This document shows, in pieces, positions 22,630-30,696 of a stretch of 40,812 nt of DNA (within the stretch, counting starts at the first letter, position 1; the number at the start of each line of letters is the position of its first letter). Where the stretch lies: positions 1 to 40,812 of the forward strand of contig CAUUGB010000007.1 in assembly GCA_963544615.1 (NCBI GenBank), written 5' to 3'. A program made the position numbers and the translations under genes. Under the pieces are notes generated by a model, which saw only the letters and a list, made by a program, of their open reading frames with translations, did no database searches and was not told the origin of the DNA. The DNA is from CAUUGB01 sp963544615 (GTDB lineage: Bacteria; Patescibacteriota; Microgenomatia; UBA1400; PJMF01).

Positions 22630-23493
22630 ATGGCACAGAGAGATTTTAATACTTGGCTATCTGGGTTTCGCGATAGTATTGCCGATTATAGTTATTACAC
22701 CAATTTTGCCAAAGTTTATAGCAATGTTGACAGCATTAGGGTGGAATTGAATATATTAAATTCGCTAATTGGCTCTAAGAATATAGCCGGTGATTTTGAA
22801 AAATTAGTGCATAAATATCCCGAAATTTTGCGGTGCATACCCCTGCTTTTAGCAGTGAGAGCAAGTGAAATATATGCTATTGATAACGATGGCGAGCTAA
22901 CATATAACTTCAAAAAGCCCAATCTTTCTATCAAACAATATAAAGTTTTTATGTATAAAACAGGACTTTTTGATTTAATGACAAACCATATCATCAATAA
23001 TCTTGTTGACTATGTAACTGGAGTAGAAACAGGACTTGATTCCAACGGTCGCAAAAATCGTTGTGGTCATTTGATGGAAAATTTACTGGAAAATTTTATT
23101 AAAAAGGCAGGATTTGTTAAAAACACAACTTATTTTAAAGAAATGTATATTCACCAAATTACCAAAAAATGGCACATAGACTTGTCTGCTATTTCTAATC
23201 AAGGTAAGATGGAAAAACGCTTTGATTTTGTTGTTAAGACACCAAGAATGATTTATGGTGTGGAGACTAATTTTTATAGTGGTGGGGGTAGTAAACTCAA
23301 TGAAACCGCTCGCAGTTATAAAACACTGGCTTTGGAAACTAATCAGATAGCTGGCTTTACATTTGTTTGGTTTACGGATGGTAAAGGTTGGATAGATGCC
23401 CGGAACAATCTTGAAAAAACTTTTGACGTGATGCAGCATATCTACAACATCAAAGATTTAGAAAATGGGGTAATTAGCGAGTGTTTTAAATAA
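22630..23493 (+). CDS. DpnII/MboI-family type II restriction endonuclease
   Basis: A 287-aa protein of the length usual for DpnII. The N-terminus DFNTWLSGFRDSIADYSYYT and the segment GVETGLDSNGRKNRCGHLME are family blocks. The catalytic core is KRFDFVVKTPRMIYGVETNFYSGGGSKLNETARSYK, with Asp and Glu-x-Asn in the place of PD-(D/E)xK. It should cut unmethylated GATC. It lies 11 bp after the methylase, with the weak Shine-Dalgarno AAGGAG, and overlaps the next gene by 1 bp (TAATG). Confidence 0.93.
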   Translation: MAQRDFNTWLSGFRDSIADYSYYTNFAKVYSNVDSIRVELNILNSLIGSKNIAGDFEKLVHKYPEILRCIPLLLAVRASEIYAIDNDGELTYNFKKPNLSIKQYKVFMYKTGLFDLMTNHIINNLVDYVTGVETGLDSNGRKNRCGHLMENLLENFIKKAGFVKNTTYFKEMYIHQITKKWHIDLSAISNQGKMEKRFDFVVKTPRMIYGVETNFYSGGGSKLNETARSYKTLALETNQIAGFTFVWFTDGKGWIDARNNLEKTFDVMQHIYNIKDLENGVISECFK

Positions 23494-24239
23494 TGCAGCG
23501 GCAAATAACCAAATGGGAACCGGAAGATTTTACCCTTGAAATGACTACCCATTGGTCGTTTCCAAGTCGTGGAAACTGGGCAACTCATGATGCTAGATGG
23601 CGTGGTAATTGGTCGCCCTACATACCTAGGAATATTATTTTAAGGTATTCAAAAGAGGGCGATTTAGTACTTGATCAATTTGCCGGTGGTGGAACAACCC
23701 TGGTAGAAGCAAAACTTTTGAAGCGTAACATTATTGGCGTTGATGTTAATGACGCAGCTATTAACAGATGTAGGGAAAAAACTAATTTTACACATGAGGG
23801 GGCAAATGGTCGCGTTGATATTCACAAAGGTGACGCGAGAAACTTAGATTTTATTGCCAATGATAGTATTGATCTGATTTGTACTCATCCACCATATGCT
23901 AATATTATCAAATATAGTGATGGAATTGATAATGATTTGTCACAACTTAAGGTAGCAGATTTTCTTGAAGAAATGAGAAAGGTAGCTAGTGAAAGTTATC
24001 GGGTGTTAAAAAAGGACAAGTTCTGTGTAGTGCTTATGGGTGATACTAGGCAAAAGGGCTGTATGATCCCGATGTCTTTTGAGGTGATGAAAATATTTCA
24101 ACATACCGGTTTTAAGCTCAAAGAACTAATTATTAAAGCGCAACACAACTGCAAGGCAACAGGTTATTGGCAAACAAAGAGTGTGAAATACAATTTTTTG
24201 TTAATTGCACACGAGTATCTGTTTGTATTTAGAAAGTAA
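23493..24239 (+). CDS. Second DNA methyltransferase of the cassette, motif I before motif IV
   Basis: A 248-aa amino-methyltransferase. Motif I DLVLDQFAGGGTTLVEAKLL (about residues 57-76) and the acidic loop NIIGVDVN come first. Motif IV is ICTHPPYANIIKYSDG (about 129-144), followed by YRVLKKDKFCVVLMGDTRQKG. HPPY replaces the common (D/S)PPY. In DpnII systems the second methylase, DpnA, is a beta-class enzyme with motif IV first, so the order here is opposite and this is not a simple DpnA orthologue. Target base and site are unknown; translational coupling to the endonuclease suggests a GATC or accessory role. Confidence 0.8.
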   Translation: MQRQITKWEPEDFTLEMTTHWSFPSRGNWATHDARWRGNWSPYIPRNIILRYSKEGDLVLDQFAGGGTTLVEAKLLKRNIIGVDVNDAAINRCREKTNFTHEGANGRVDIHKGDARNLDFIANDSIDLICTHPPYANIIKYSDGIDNDLSQLKVADFLEEMRKVASESYRVLKKDKFCVVLMGDTRQKGCMIPMSFEVMKIFQHTGFKLKELIIKAQHNCKATGYWQTKSVKYNFLLIAHEYLFVFRK

Positions 24240-24252
24240 GCAGTTTTAAAAC

Positions 24253-24288
24253 AAAAAAAGCCTGTGAGCAAAAAATAGCTCACAGGCT
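24253..24288 (-). terminator. Strong terminator for the 24295-24921 gene
   Basis: An 11-bp perfect stem AGCCTGTGAGC/GCTCACAGGCT (24259-24269 and 24278-24288) is followed on the minus strand by seven T (A run 24253-24259). It also separates the gene from the convergent methylase. Confidence 0.92.
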
Positions 24289-24294
24289 AGGTAA

Positions 24295-24921
24295 TTAAAA
24301 ACATCCCTCTTGGCGTAACACTTCTAGCATTCTTAAACTATCTTTGGGAGTCAGCGAGTACAGCAAACACGCATCCGTGTGTGTTTCTCCCTTGTCTATT
24401 AACTTCCTCACCACTGCCCAATTAGCGGCACTAACTTGGTAAGTTTTAGTGCTCTGCCAAAAATTACTTTTATTCAAGTTGTCAGCCAACTGAGTATCAT
24501 CGGCTTCTTGGTAGACAACTTTCATTTGCCCATCTGTGTACACCTTAAAAAACGCGGTTCCTTGAGGTGTACAAGCGCTCTCACCAGTGAACGCTTGGTT
24601 GGGGTTTTCCCGCTTAATAGCGGTTATCCCCAAAGCGTCCAGACGACGCTGAAACTCTTCGTGCCTAAAATAGGCATAACGGTTATCGATATGTCCACCG
24701 GAGAGACCAACTAGCCCATCCACCAAATCAAACTCTTTTTGGTACTGATGGGGTCCATCTTGATAGACTCGCACACTAGTGCAAATAATTTTGTCGGCTG
24801 TTAACTCTACCTCCCAGCCATTACCGCGATAAAATTTGCGATCCTGTGACAAGAAATTAAAATACCTATCCGCATAGGCGATAATCTCGCCGTTTTTAAT
24901 TGTTAGCTTGGCTGTAGACAT
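24295..24921 (-). CDS. Unknown 208-aa protein, GC-richer orphan gene
   Basis: Not recognised. A soluble alpha/beta protein with no signal or membrane segment. Visible features are a beta-rich N-terminal half (KLTIKNGEIIAYADRYFNFL, VELTADKIICTSVRVY), the segment DLVDGLVGLSGGHIDNRYAYFRHEEF, and a helical C-terminus (SAANWAVVRKLIDKGETHTDACLLYSL...) ending with Cys-Phe. The start at 24921 has Shine-Dalgarno GGAGGGG. Two sampled lines of the gene are about 48-50% GC against roughly 35-40% around it, which suggests recent acquisition. It has its own promoter, a 22-bp-arm hairpin in the leader and a terminator, so it is a self-contained unit. Confidence 0.7.
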   Translation of the reverse strand: MSTAKLTIKNGEIIAYADRYFNFLSQDRKFYRGNGWEVELTADKIICTSVRVYQDGPHQYQKEFDLVDGLVGLSGGHIDNRYAYFRHEEFQRRLDALGITAIKRENPNQAFTGESACTPQGTAFFKVYTDGQMKVVYQEADDTQLADNLNKSNFWQSTKTYQVSAANWAVVRKLIDKGETHTDACLLYSLTPKDSLRMLEVLRQEGCF

Positions 24922-24976
24922 TTCATCCCCTCCATGCGTTCACCCGCCGGTTTGAGTTTCCGTCTTAAAGACTTAA

Positions 24977-25024
24977 TCAGACGGTTTTATTTACTCAAGA
25001 ATTTGAGTAAATAAAACCGTCTGA
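24977..25024. repeat. Perfect palindrome, 22-bp arms, 4-nt loop
   Basis: The arms 24977-24998 (starting TCAGACGGTTTT) and 25003-25024 (ending AAAACCGTCTGA) are exact reverse complements around GAAT. It lies in the predicted leader of the 24295-24921 gene, about 55 bp before its start codon. No T run follows on either strand, so it is not a typical terminator. It may be a structured leader, an attenuator, or a small mobile palindrome. Confidence 0.9.
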
Positions 25025-25075
25025 TAGAGGTTGTTTTTAATTGTTAAAGATCCTTTTTCAAGGTAATAGTATCAT

Positions 25076-25104
25076 ATTGTAATTGATTATAAGATAATAT
25101 GCAA
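25076..25104 (-). promoter_or_regulatory. Promoter for the 24295-24921 gene
   Basis: On the minus strand TTGCAT (25099-25104), a 17-bp spacer and TACAAT (25076-25081). The resulting leader is about 145 nt and contains the 48-bp palindrome. Confidence 0.45.
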
Positions 25105-25188
25105 GTTGTAATTTGCTGATACCTGAGTCTTATGGACTGGGACATTAAATTGTTTTGTAGATATTTGCGCCCAGCAATCATGCTTTTT

Positions 25189-25197
25189 TGTTATAAT
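25189..25197 (+). promoter_or_regulatory. Extended -10 promoter of the GT-C gene
   Basis: TGT-TATAAT (25189-25197) ends 7 bp before the ATG at 25205. No -35 match is visible. A leaderless or nearly leaderless transcript is predicted. Confidence 0.55.
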
Positions 25198-25204
25198 AAG
25201 TTTT

Positions 25205-26782
25205 ATGAGTAAGAAATTTTTGCTGATTAGCAGCTACTATTTATTTTTTTTAGTGATTGCTTTTTGTAGTTATTTTTCTCTGCTTCATTTTTTCAAAAAT
25301 GATATTTTTTATGATACCGATATCGCTCGCGATTTTTTGCTGTGGCAAGAAATGAGCGATAAACACAAATTAACTTTAATTGGTGGTAGAAGTAGTTTAC
25401 CTGGACTTTTTCATGGTCCCCTATATTATTGGTTAGGATGGCCTTTTTTTCTCCTTGCTGGTGGTAATCCTTTAGGAGTGGCAGTTTTTTGGGCTGGCTC
25501 TTATGCGCTTTTTATTGGCAGTTTTTTTTACTTAGTTAAAAAGTTTTTCTCACCTCTTTTAAGCTTGGCAGCAACCGCTTTATTGATGACCTTAACTTGG
25601 ACTATTCCTGCTGGTTTTACTCACACTACTTTAGCTAATTTTTTGTTTTTACCTTTTGTGGCGACACTCTCCTTATATTTTTACCATCAACAAGGAAAAT
25701 TTTTAGGCTTAGCTATTCTTTTAGAAGGAGCAATTCTACAACTGCAAATGGCTTTTGGGGTGCCAATGCTACTGGTTTTAGGCAGTTACACTCTTTTTGC
25801 GATTATTAAAAACAAACGGTATGCACATTTGTGGTGGGGATTTTTATTATTATTGCCACTTAGCACCTACTTGCTTTTTGATTGTCGTCACCATTGGATG
25901 CAACTGCAAGCTGTTGGAGCTTATTTAGCTGCTCAAACTGGGGAAAGCTTTCCCGCTGATTATTTGCAGGCACGGTTGGTGGCAATTTTGGATTGTTTTG
26001 GTTTGATTAAGGGTTCTTTTGTTTGGCAAGCTAAAGCATGGGCAGTCATTGCTGTTATTGGTACTGGGACTATCTGGCGACTTTGGCGGCAAAAGACAAA
26101 AAAAATTACCCCCGCTCAGTTACTCCTCAATTTATGTTTGCTGAGTGTGATTGGTTTTTGGTTAGTGACCGCCTTTTATAAAACCAACATTTGGCCACTT
26201 TATTATCGAGCTTTACTGCCAGGGTTGGTATTGCTTGTTACCACTGCTCTTTTTACTCTTTTGCCAAAAAAATGGGCGATGCTGCTAATCACTTTGGTAG
26301 TGTTGAATAATTTTCGCGATGTTTTTGCAGCAGCTTCTTCTTATGCTCGAGCTAGTGCTACTACCGATGAGGTACATTGGCAATTTTATCGGCAAATGGT
26401 TAGTGATATTAATAAAGATAGTGCTGGTGAGAGTTATGGCTACTATATATTCACTCCAGATCAGTATGGTTATCAAGCTAAATATGCCTTGCAATATTTT
26501 GGCAAAAATTCCCCAGTATTAAGCTTTCCCTATCAAAAACGTCACCTAACTTATTTGCTGATTGCGCCTCATCAAGAAGGTGATGATGTGGGGGGCAATC
26601 CTCTTTTAGATGTGACTTCTTGGCGACGAGATCGGGTAAATATTAGCCGGACAGCAGACAGCAGCTGGTTTTATGCTGACAATCATCAATTAAGCTATAC
26701 AGTGGAAAAATTTTTCTTAAATGATGATGAACTTGCTCAGCAAAGTGACCCAGATTTAATTGCGGGGTTAGAGTGCCGCTAG
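25205..26782 (+). CDS. GT-C-fold glycosyltransferase-like membrane protein
   Basis: A 525-aa protein with about 10-11 transmembrane helices in the first 375 residues and a soluble extracytoplasmic C-terminus. The first external loop carries FYDTDIARDFLLWQEM, an acidic DTD motif in the position of the catalytic Asp of ArnT/PMT-type (GT39/GT83) enzymes, and soon after FHGPLYYWLGWP, equivalent to the 'hPPLyy' motif of the same superfamily. Such enzymes move sugars from polyprenyl-phosphate carriers to lipids or proteins on the outer face. Substrate cannot be inferred. It is followed by a weak hairpin and tRNA-Arg. Confidence 0.75.
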   Translation: MSKKFLLISSYYLFFLVIAFCSYFSLLHFFKNDIFYDTDIARDFLLWQEMSDKHKLTLIGGRSSLPGLFHGPLYYWLGWPFFLLAGGNPLGVAVFWAGSYALFIGSFFYLVKKFFSPLLSLAATALLMTLTWTIPAGFTHTTLANFLFLPFVATLSLYFYHQQGKFLGLAILLEGAILQLQMAFGVPMLLVLGSYTLFAIIKNKRYAHLWWGFLLLLPLSTYLLFDCRHHWMQLQAVGAYLAAQTGESFPADYLQARLVAILDCFGLIKGSFVWQAKAWAVIAVIGTGTIWRLWRQKTKKITPAQLLLNLCLLSVIGFWLVTAFYKTNIWPLYYRALLPGLVLLVTTALFTLLPKKWAMLLITLVVLNNFRDVFAAASSYARASATTDEVHWQFYRQMVSDINKDSAGESYGYYIFTPDQYGYQAKYALQYFGKNSPVLSFPYQKRHLTYLLIAPHQEGDDVGGNPLLDVTSWRRDRVNISRTADSSWFYADNHQLSYTVEKFFLNDDELAQQSDPDLIAGLECR

Positions 26783-26802
26783 GGTTTGAAACTGCTTTAT
26801 CT

Positions 26803-26828
26803 AACTCTTGGGTAAAGAGTTATTTTTG
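26803..26828 (+). terminator. Weak terminator overlapping the tRNA promoter
   Basis: AACTCTT/AAGAGTT (26803-26809, 26815-26821) with a 5-nt loop is followed by ATTTTTG. The stem is short and AT-rich, so termination is probably partial. Confidence 0.45.
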
Positions 26829-26836
26829 AGTATAAT
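26808..26836 (+). promoter_or_regulatory. Promoter of tRNA-Arg(TCT)
   Basis: TTGGGT (26808-26813), a 17-bp spacer and TATAAT (26831-26836) lie 10 bp before the tRNA. The -35 is embedded in the loop of the terminator of the preceding gene. Confidence 0.65.
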
Positions 26837-26846
26837 AGGGCTGATA

Positions 26847-26920
26847 GCGACAGTAGCTCAGCTGGATAGAGCATCTGCCTTCTAAGCAGAGGGTCGAGGG
26901 TTCAAGTCCCCCCTGTCGCA
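26847..26920 (+). tRNA. tRNA-Arg(TCT)
   Basis: Acceptor GCGACAG/CTGTCGC with discriminator A. The anticodon stem TCTGC/GCAGA holds loop CTTCTAA, anticodon TCT, reading AGA/AGG. The T arm has the standard TTCAAGT loop. CCA is not encoded. Confidence 0.96.
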
Positions 26921-26962
26921 CTCAGTTTAACAGTGAGAGAAATCAATTAAAAAAAATTTTAC

Positions 26963-28702
26963 ATGTGGAAAGTTTTACAAAAGTGTTTTCGCGAGATTGG
27001 TGGGGCAGTTTTTTTGGTGATTGTTTTAGCTATTGGTGAGGTTGCTTGGCAAATTGCCATTCCTTGGTACATGACAAATTTAATTGACTTGGGTTTGTCG
27101 GCACAAAATTTGTCAGTAGTTTATCATCAAGCTGGTATTTTAATTTTTTTAGTTTTTTTAGAGCTTAGTTGCGGCATTGGTGTGGCTTGGCTAAATGCTT
27201 ATGTAACTAGCCGCTTTGCTTTTTTACTGCGGGAGCAACTTTATCAGCAAGTAACTCAATTTAGCTTTGCCAATTTATATAAATTTAGCACCGCTTCCCT
27301 GATTAATCGCCTTACTGGTGATGTGACTAATTTAGCTAATGCTCTCCAAGCACTAATACGCTTGGGAGTTCAAGGACCAGCTTTACTACTTTTAGCCATG
27401 ATAGCCTCTTTTAATCTCAGTAGAGAAATTTCTTTAATGTTTTTAGCTATTATTCCTATAATTGCTCTATTTTCGGGACTGATTATTAAGACGGTTCTAC
27501 CTTTGTTTAAGAAAGTTTTTGTTAAGTATGATGAACTTGACGCTAAAGTGCAAGAAAATATCAAAGGGATTAGAGTAGTCAAGTCTTTTAACCAACAGCA
27601 GCAGGAAATTGGTAATTTTAAAAAAATTTCTCAAGAAATATATCGCTATTATGCTCAAGGAGAAAGAGTGCTTGCTCTCAATACCCCTTTAATGCAACTT
27701 TGTATTTATGCCTGTATGCTACTGATTTCTTTTTTTGGCGCCAAGGCAATTGTTGCTAGCGGCAATCAAGCGGCAGTAGGTATGAGCACGGGAGCGCTCT
27801 CGGCGATGATAACTTATGCCATGCAAATTTTGCAAAGTTTAATGCTGTTATCAATGGTGTTTGTGGTAATTACTATTTCTCGCGCTGCTTTTAAGCGTGT
27901 TAGTGAAGTGCTACTTACTCAACCTAGTTTAACTGCGCCTGAAAATGGTTTAACTTGTCTGCCTCATAATGGCATAGAATTTAGTCAGGTTGATTTTTAT
28001 TATCAGCACCAAACTGGGAAAAAAGTTTTAAGTCAAATTAGTTTTTGCCTTAATCCAGGGCAAACAGTGGGGATTGTGGGTGCTACCGGGTCGGGGAAAA
28101 CTTCCCTAGTGCAATTAATTGCTCGTCTTTATGATCCTAGCAGTGGAGAGATTTTATTAGGTGGACAAAAGATAAACACTTATAAGTTGCCTACTTTGCG
28201 CTCCCAAATTGCCATGGTATTGCAAAAAGATCAATTATTTGCTGGTAGTGTCTTGGATAATTTGCGCTGGGGCAACCCTCAAGCTAGCGAGAGTGAAATT
28301 AAGCATTTGTGTCGTCTGCTGGCGGCGGATGAGTTTATTAGCACAATGCCGGCAGGCTATCGGAGTAAAATAGAACAAGCGGGGGCTAATCTTTCTGGAG
28401 GACAAAAACAGCGCTTGTATTTAGTACGGGCACTACTTAAAAAACCAGCGATTTTGATTTTGGATGACGCCATGAGTGCCTTGGATAACAAAACTTTATC
28501 TTTAGTCCAGAAAGGTTTAGTGCAATGTTTGCCAAAGGCGACTAAAATTATTATTACCCAGCGCCCTAGTTGCTTGCGTCAAGCAGATGTAATTTTAGTG
28601 CTGGAGAATGGTAAATTGGTGGCTGTTGGCACTCACCAACATCTACTTAAAGAGAGTAAAATCTATCGAGATATGGAGAAAAGTGAACATGCCAACGCCT
28701 AA
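26963..28702 (+). CDS. ABC exporter half-transporter with degenerate ATP site
   Basis: A 579-aa type IV exporter subunit: six transmembrane helices (residues ~1-310) and a nucleotide-binding domain. Walker A is GATGSGKTS, the Q-loop is VLQKDQLF and the signature is LSGGQKQR. Walker B ILILDDAMSALD has Asp where the catalytic Glu should be, and the switch reads IITQRPS, with Gln replacing His. Those two changes are typical of the non-consensus half of heterodimeric exporters such as TM287/288 or LmrCD. It overlaps its partner gene by 14 bp. Substrate unknown (lipid or drug exporters are common). Confidence 0.93.
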   Translation: MWKVLQKCFREIGGAVFLVIVLAIGEVAWQIAIPWYMTNLIDLGLSAQNLSVVYHQAGILIFLVFLELSCGIGVAWLNAYVTSRFAFLLREQLYQQVTQFSFANLYKFSTASLINRLTGDVTNLANALQALIRLGVQGPALLLLAMIASFNLSREISLMFLAIIPIIALFSGLIIKTVLPLFKKVFVKYDELDAKVQENIKGIRVVKSFNQQQQEIGNFKKISQEIYRYYAQGERVLALNTPLMQLCIYACMLLISFFGAKAIVASGNQAAVGMSTGALSAMITYAMQILQSLMLLSMVFVVITISRAAFKRVSEVLLTQPSLTAPENGLTCLPHNGIEFSQVDFYYQHQTGKKVLSQISFCLNPGQTVGIVGATGSGKTSLVQLIARLYDPSSGEILLGGQKINTYKLPTLRSQIAMVLQKDQLFAGSVLDNLRWGNPQASESEIKHLCRLLAADEFISTMPAGYRSKIEQAGANLSGGQKQRLYLVRALLKKPAILILDDAMSALDNKTLSLVQKGLVQCLPKATKIIITQRPSCLRQADVILVLENGKLVAVGTHQHLLKESKIYRDMEKSEHANA

Positions 28703-30566
28703 ACACTCTCAAGAAAAAATTGCTTATGGCAAAATAATTTATCGTTTGGGTACTTATTTGCGTGGCTATCGCTGGCAACTTTTATGGGTGGGAGTAGGTA
28801 TTATAGTTAGCATTAGTGCCAGTAGTGCTAGTGCCATGTTTATGCGAGTTTTAATCGATGATTACATTCTCCCCTTAGCCGCTAGCAATCAACCTAATTT
28901 TTTGCCGCTTATTCAGATTTTATTATTTATGGGTAGTCTTTATTTATTGGGGGTAATTGCTGCTTGGCTTTACACTCGCTACATGGTAGTGCTAGCGCAG
29001 CAAATTTTGCAAAAAATTCGCAATCAAATGTTTGCTCACATGCAGTTTTTACCAGTTAAGTATTTTGACAAGCACTCTCATGGTGAAGTGATGAGTTTGT
29101 ATACTAATGATACCGATGCTTTGAGTCAGGCAATTGCTCAATCACTAGCCTCTCTTTTTGCGGCTTTGCTTAAAATTGGGGTAATTCTTTTTTGCATGCT
29201 TTATTTAAGTGTCTATTTAACTCTTTTAGTGCTTTTACAAATGGGGTTGGCTTTTTTCCTCATGAAATATATTGCCGCTCACAGTGGAAAAAACTTTATC
29301 AAGCAACAACAAGCACTAGCAACTTTGAATGGTTTTTTAGAAGAGATGATTACTGGGATGGAAGTGATTAAAGTTTTTGGGCGTGAGGCAGTCAGCGCTG
29401 ACAAAATGCAAGCCAAAAATTTAACTTGGCAAAAAATTAATCAGCGAGCTCATGGTTTTGCGCGGATGATGAACCCTGCGATGAGTGCTTTAGGAGATTT
29501 ACAATATGTGCTGTTGGCAATTGTGGGCACCTATTTGGCAATTTTTAAGGTGCCCAATGTTTATTTTTGGGGCATTAATCATTTTAGCTTGGGCATGATG
29601 GTAGCTTTTTTAACTCTCTCTTATAATTTAACCGGACCGGTAATGCAAATTGCCTTTCAGTTTAACTCACTCGCAACTGCGGTAGCAGGAGCAAAGCGCA
29701 TTTTTGCTTTTTTAGATACCAAAAAAGCTACCGATGACGGTCAAGTAGTTTTAGCTGGCAGTGCCAAAGGTTTTAGGCAACCGCTTTTTTGGCAAGTGCC
29801 TCAGGGCACTCTCAAACCTCAGCTAATTCCAGTTAAAGGAGAAATTGTTTTTCAAGAGGTTAATTTTTCTTATACTCAGGGAAAAAAGATTATTTCTCAC
29901 TTAAACTTTACCGCTAAACCCGGACAAAAAATTGCTTTAGTAGGAGCCACTGGAGCGGGGAAAACTACCATTGCCAACTTAATTAATCGTTTTTATGAAC
30001 TAGATAGTGGGGTAATTACTTATGATGGGATTGATATCAAACAAATTAAAAAAACTTGTTTGCACCATTGTCTAGGTACGGTTTTACAAGACACTCACTT
30101 GTTTACTTTAAGTGTACTAGAAAACATTCGCTATGGCAATCCTCAAGCCAGTGATCAAGACTGTTATCAAGCTGCCAAGCTTGCCAATGCAGACGGTTTT
30201 ATTCGTCGTTTACCGCGGGGTTATCAAACTGTCCTCAAAACCGGTGGGAGTGATTTATCGGCAGGACAGCGGCAGCTGCTATCTATTGCCAGGGCAGCAG
30301 TGCTTAATCCTGCGGTGATGGTGCTTGACGAAGCTACCTCAGCAATTGATTTGCACACAGAAGCATTGGTGCAAGATGGCATGGATAAATTGATGGCTGG
30401 CAGAACTACTTTTGTGATTGCCCATCGCTTAGCTACAGTGCGTAATGCTGATGTGATTATGGTAATGGAGCATGGTAGAATTATTGAGTGCGGTTCTCAT
30501 CGGCAATTAATGGCTCAACGGGGCAAGTATTATCGTCTTTATACAGGTAAACTACAATTAGCCTAA
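28689..30566 (+). CDS. ABC exporter half-transporter with consensus ATP site
   Basis: A 625-aa partner of the upstream half-transporter. ATG 28689 (MPTPKHSQEK) is chosen; the longer frame from 28608 runs deep into the previous gene. It has six transmembrane helices, then a nucleotide-binding domain with Walker A GATGAGKTT, Q-loop VLQDTHLF, signature LSAGQRQ, Walker B MVLDEATSAID with the catalytic Glu, and switch His (VIAHRLATV). An insertion of about 25 residues (residues ~375-400, around GSAKGFRQPLFWQVPQ) separates the two domains. The pair should form one active and one degenerate ATP site. Confidence 0.94.
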   Translation: MPTPKHSQEKIAYGKIIYRLGTYLRGYRWQLLWVGVGIIVSISASSASAMFMRVLIDDYILPLAASNQPNFLPLIQILLFMGSLYLLGVIAAWLYTRYMVVLAQQILQKIRNQMFAHMQFLPVKYFDKHSHGEVMSLYTNDTDALSQAIAQSLASLFAALLKIGVILFCMLYLSVYLTLLVLLQMGLAFFLMKYIAAHSGKNFIKQQQALATLNGFLEEMITGMEVIKVFGREAVSADKMQAKNLTWQKINQRAHGFARMMNPAMSALGDLQYVLLAIVGTYLAIFKVPNVYFWGINHFSLGMMVAFLTLSYNLTGPVMQIAFQFNSLATAVAGAKRIFAFLDTKKATDDGQVVLAGSAKGFRQPLFWQVPQGTLKPQLIPVKGEIVFQEVNFSYTQGKKIISHLNFTAKPGQKIALVGATGAGKTTIANLINRFYELDSGVITYDGIDIKQIKKTCLHHCLGTVLQDTHLFTLSVLENIRYGNPQASDQDCYQAAKLANADGFIRRLPRGYQTVLKTGGSDLSAGQRQLLSIARAAVLNPAVMVLDEATSAIDLHTEALVQDGMDKLMAGRTTFVIAHRLATVRNADVIMVMEHGRIIECGSHRQLMAQRGKYYRLYTGKLQLA

Positions 30567-30598
30567 TGATTGCTTGCCTGAGACAAAAAATGCTTGGG

Positions 30599-30607
30599 TG
30601 ATAAAAT
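30599..30607 (+). promoter_or_regulatory. Extended -10 promoter of tRNA-Arg(TCG)
   Basis: TGA-TAAAAT lies 16 bp before the tRNA. A TTGCCT upstream (30574-30579) is spaced too far to be a good -35. Confidence 0.45.
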
Positions 30608-30623
30608 AGGCTTGATTAAAATA

Positions 30624-30696
30624 GCGTCTGTAGCTCAGTGGATAGAGCACCTGTCTTCGGAACAGGGTGTCGGGGGTTCAAGTCCCTCCAGACGCA
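30624..30696 (+). tRNA. tRNA-Arg(TCG)
   Basis: Acceptor GCGTCTG/CAGACGC with discriminator A. The anticodon stem CCTGT/ACAGG encloses loop CTTCGGA, giving anticodon TCG for CGA and other CGN codons. T loop TTCAAGT. CCA is not encoded. The minus-strand gene at 30678 ends inside its T arm. Confidence 0.96.

Noticed and set aside
23083..23439. 118-aa minus-strand frame inside the DpnII endonuclease
   Set aside because: Low-complexity translation antisense to a well-recognised enzyme; no start signals. An antisense regulator cannot be supported from sequence.
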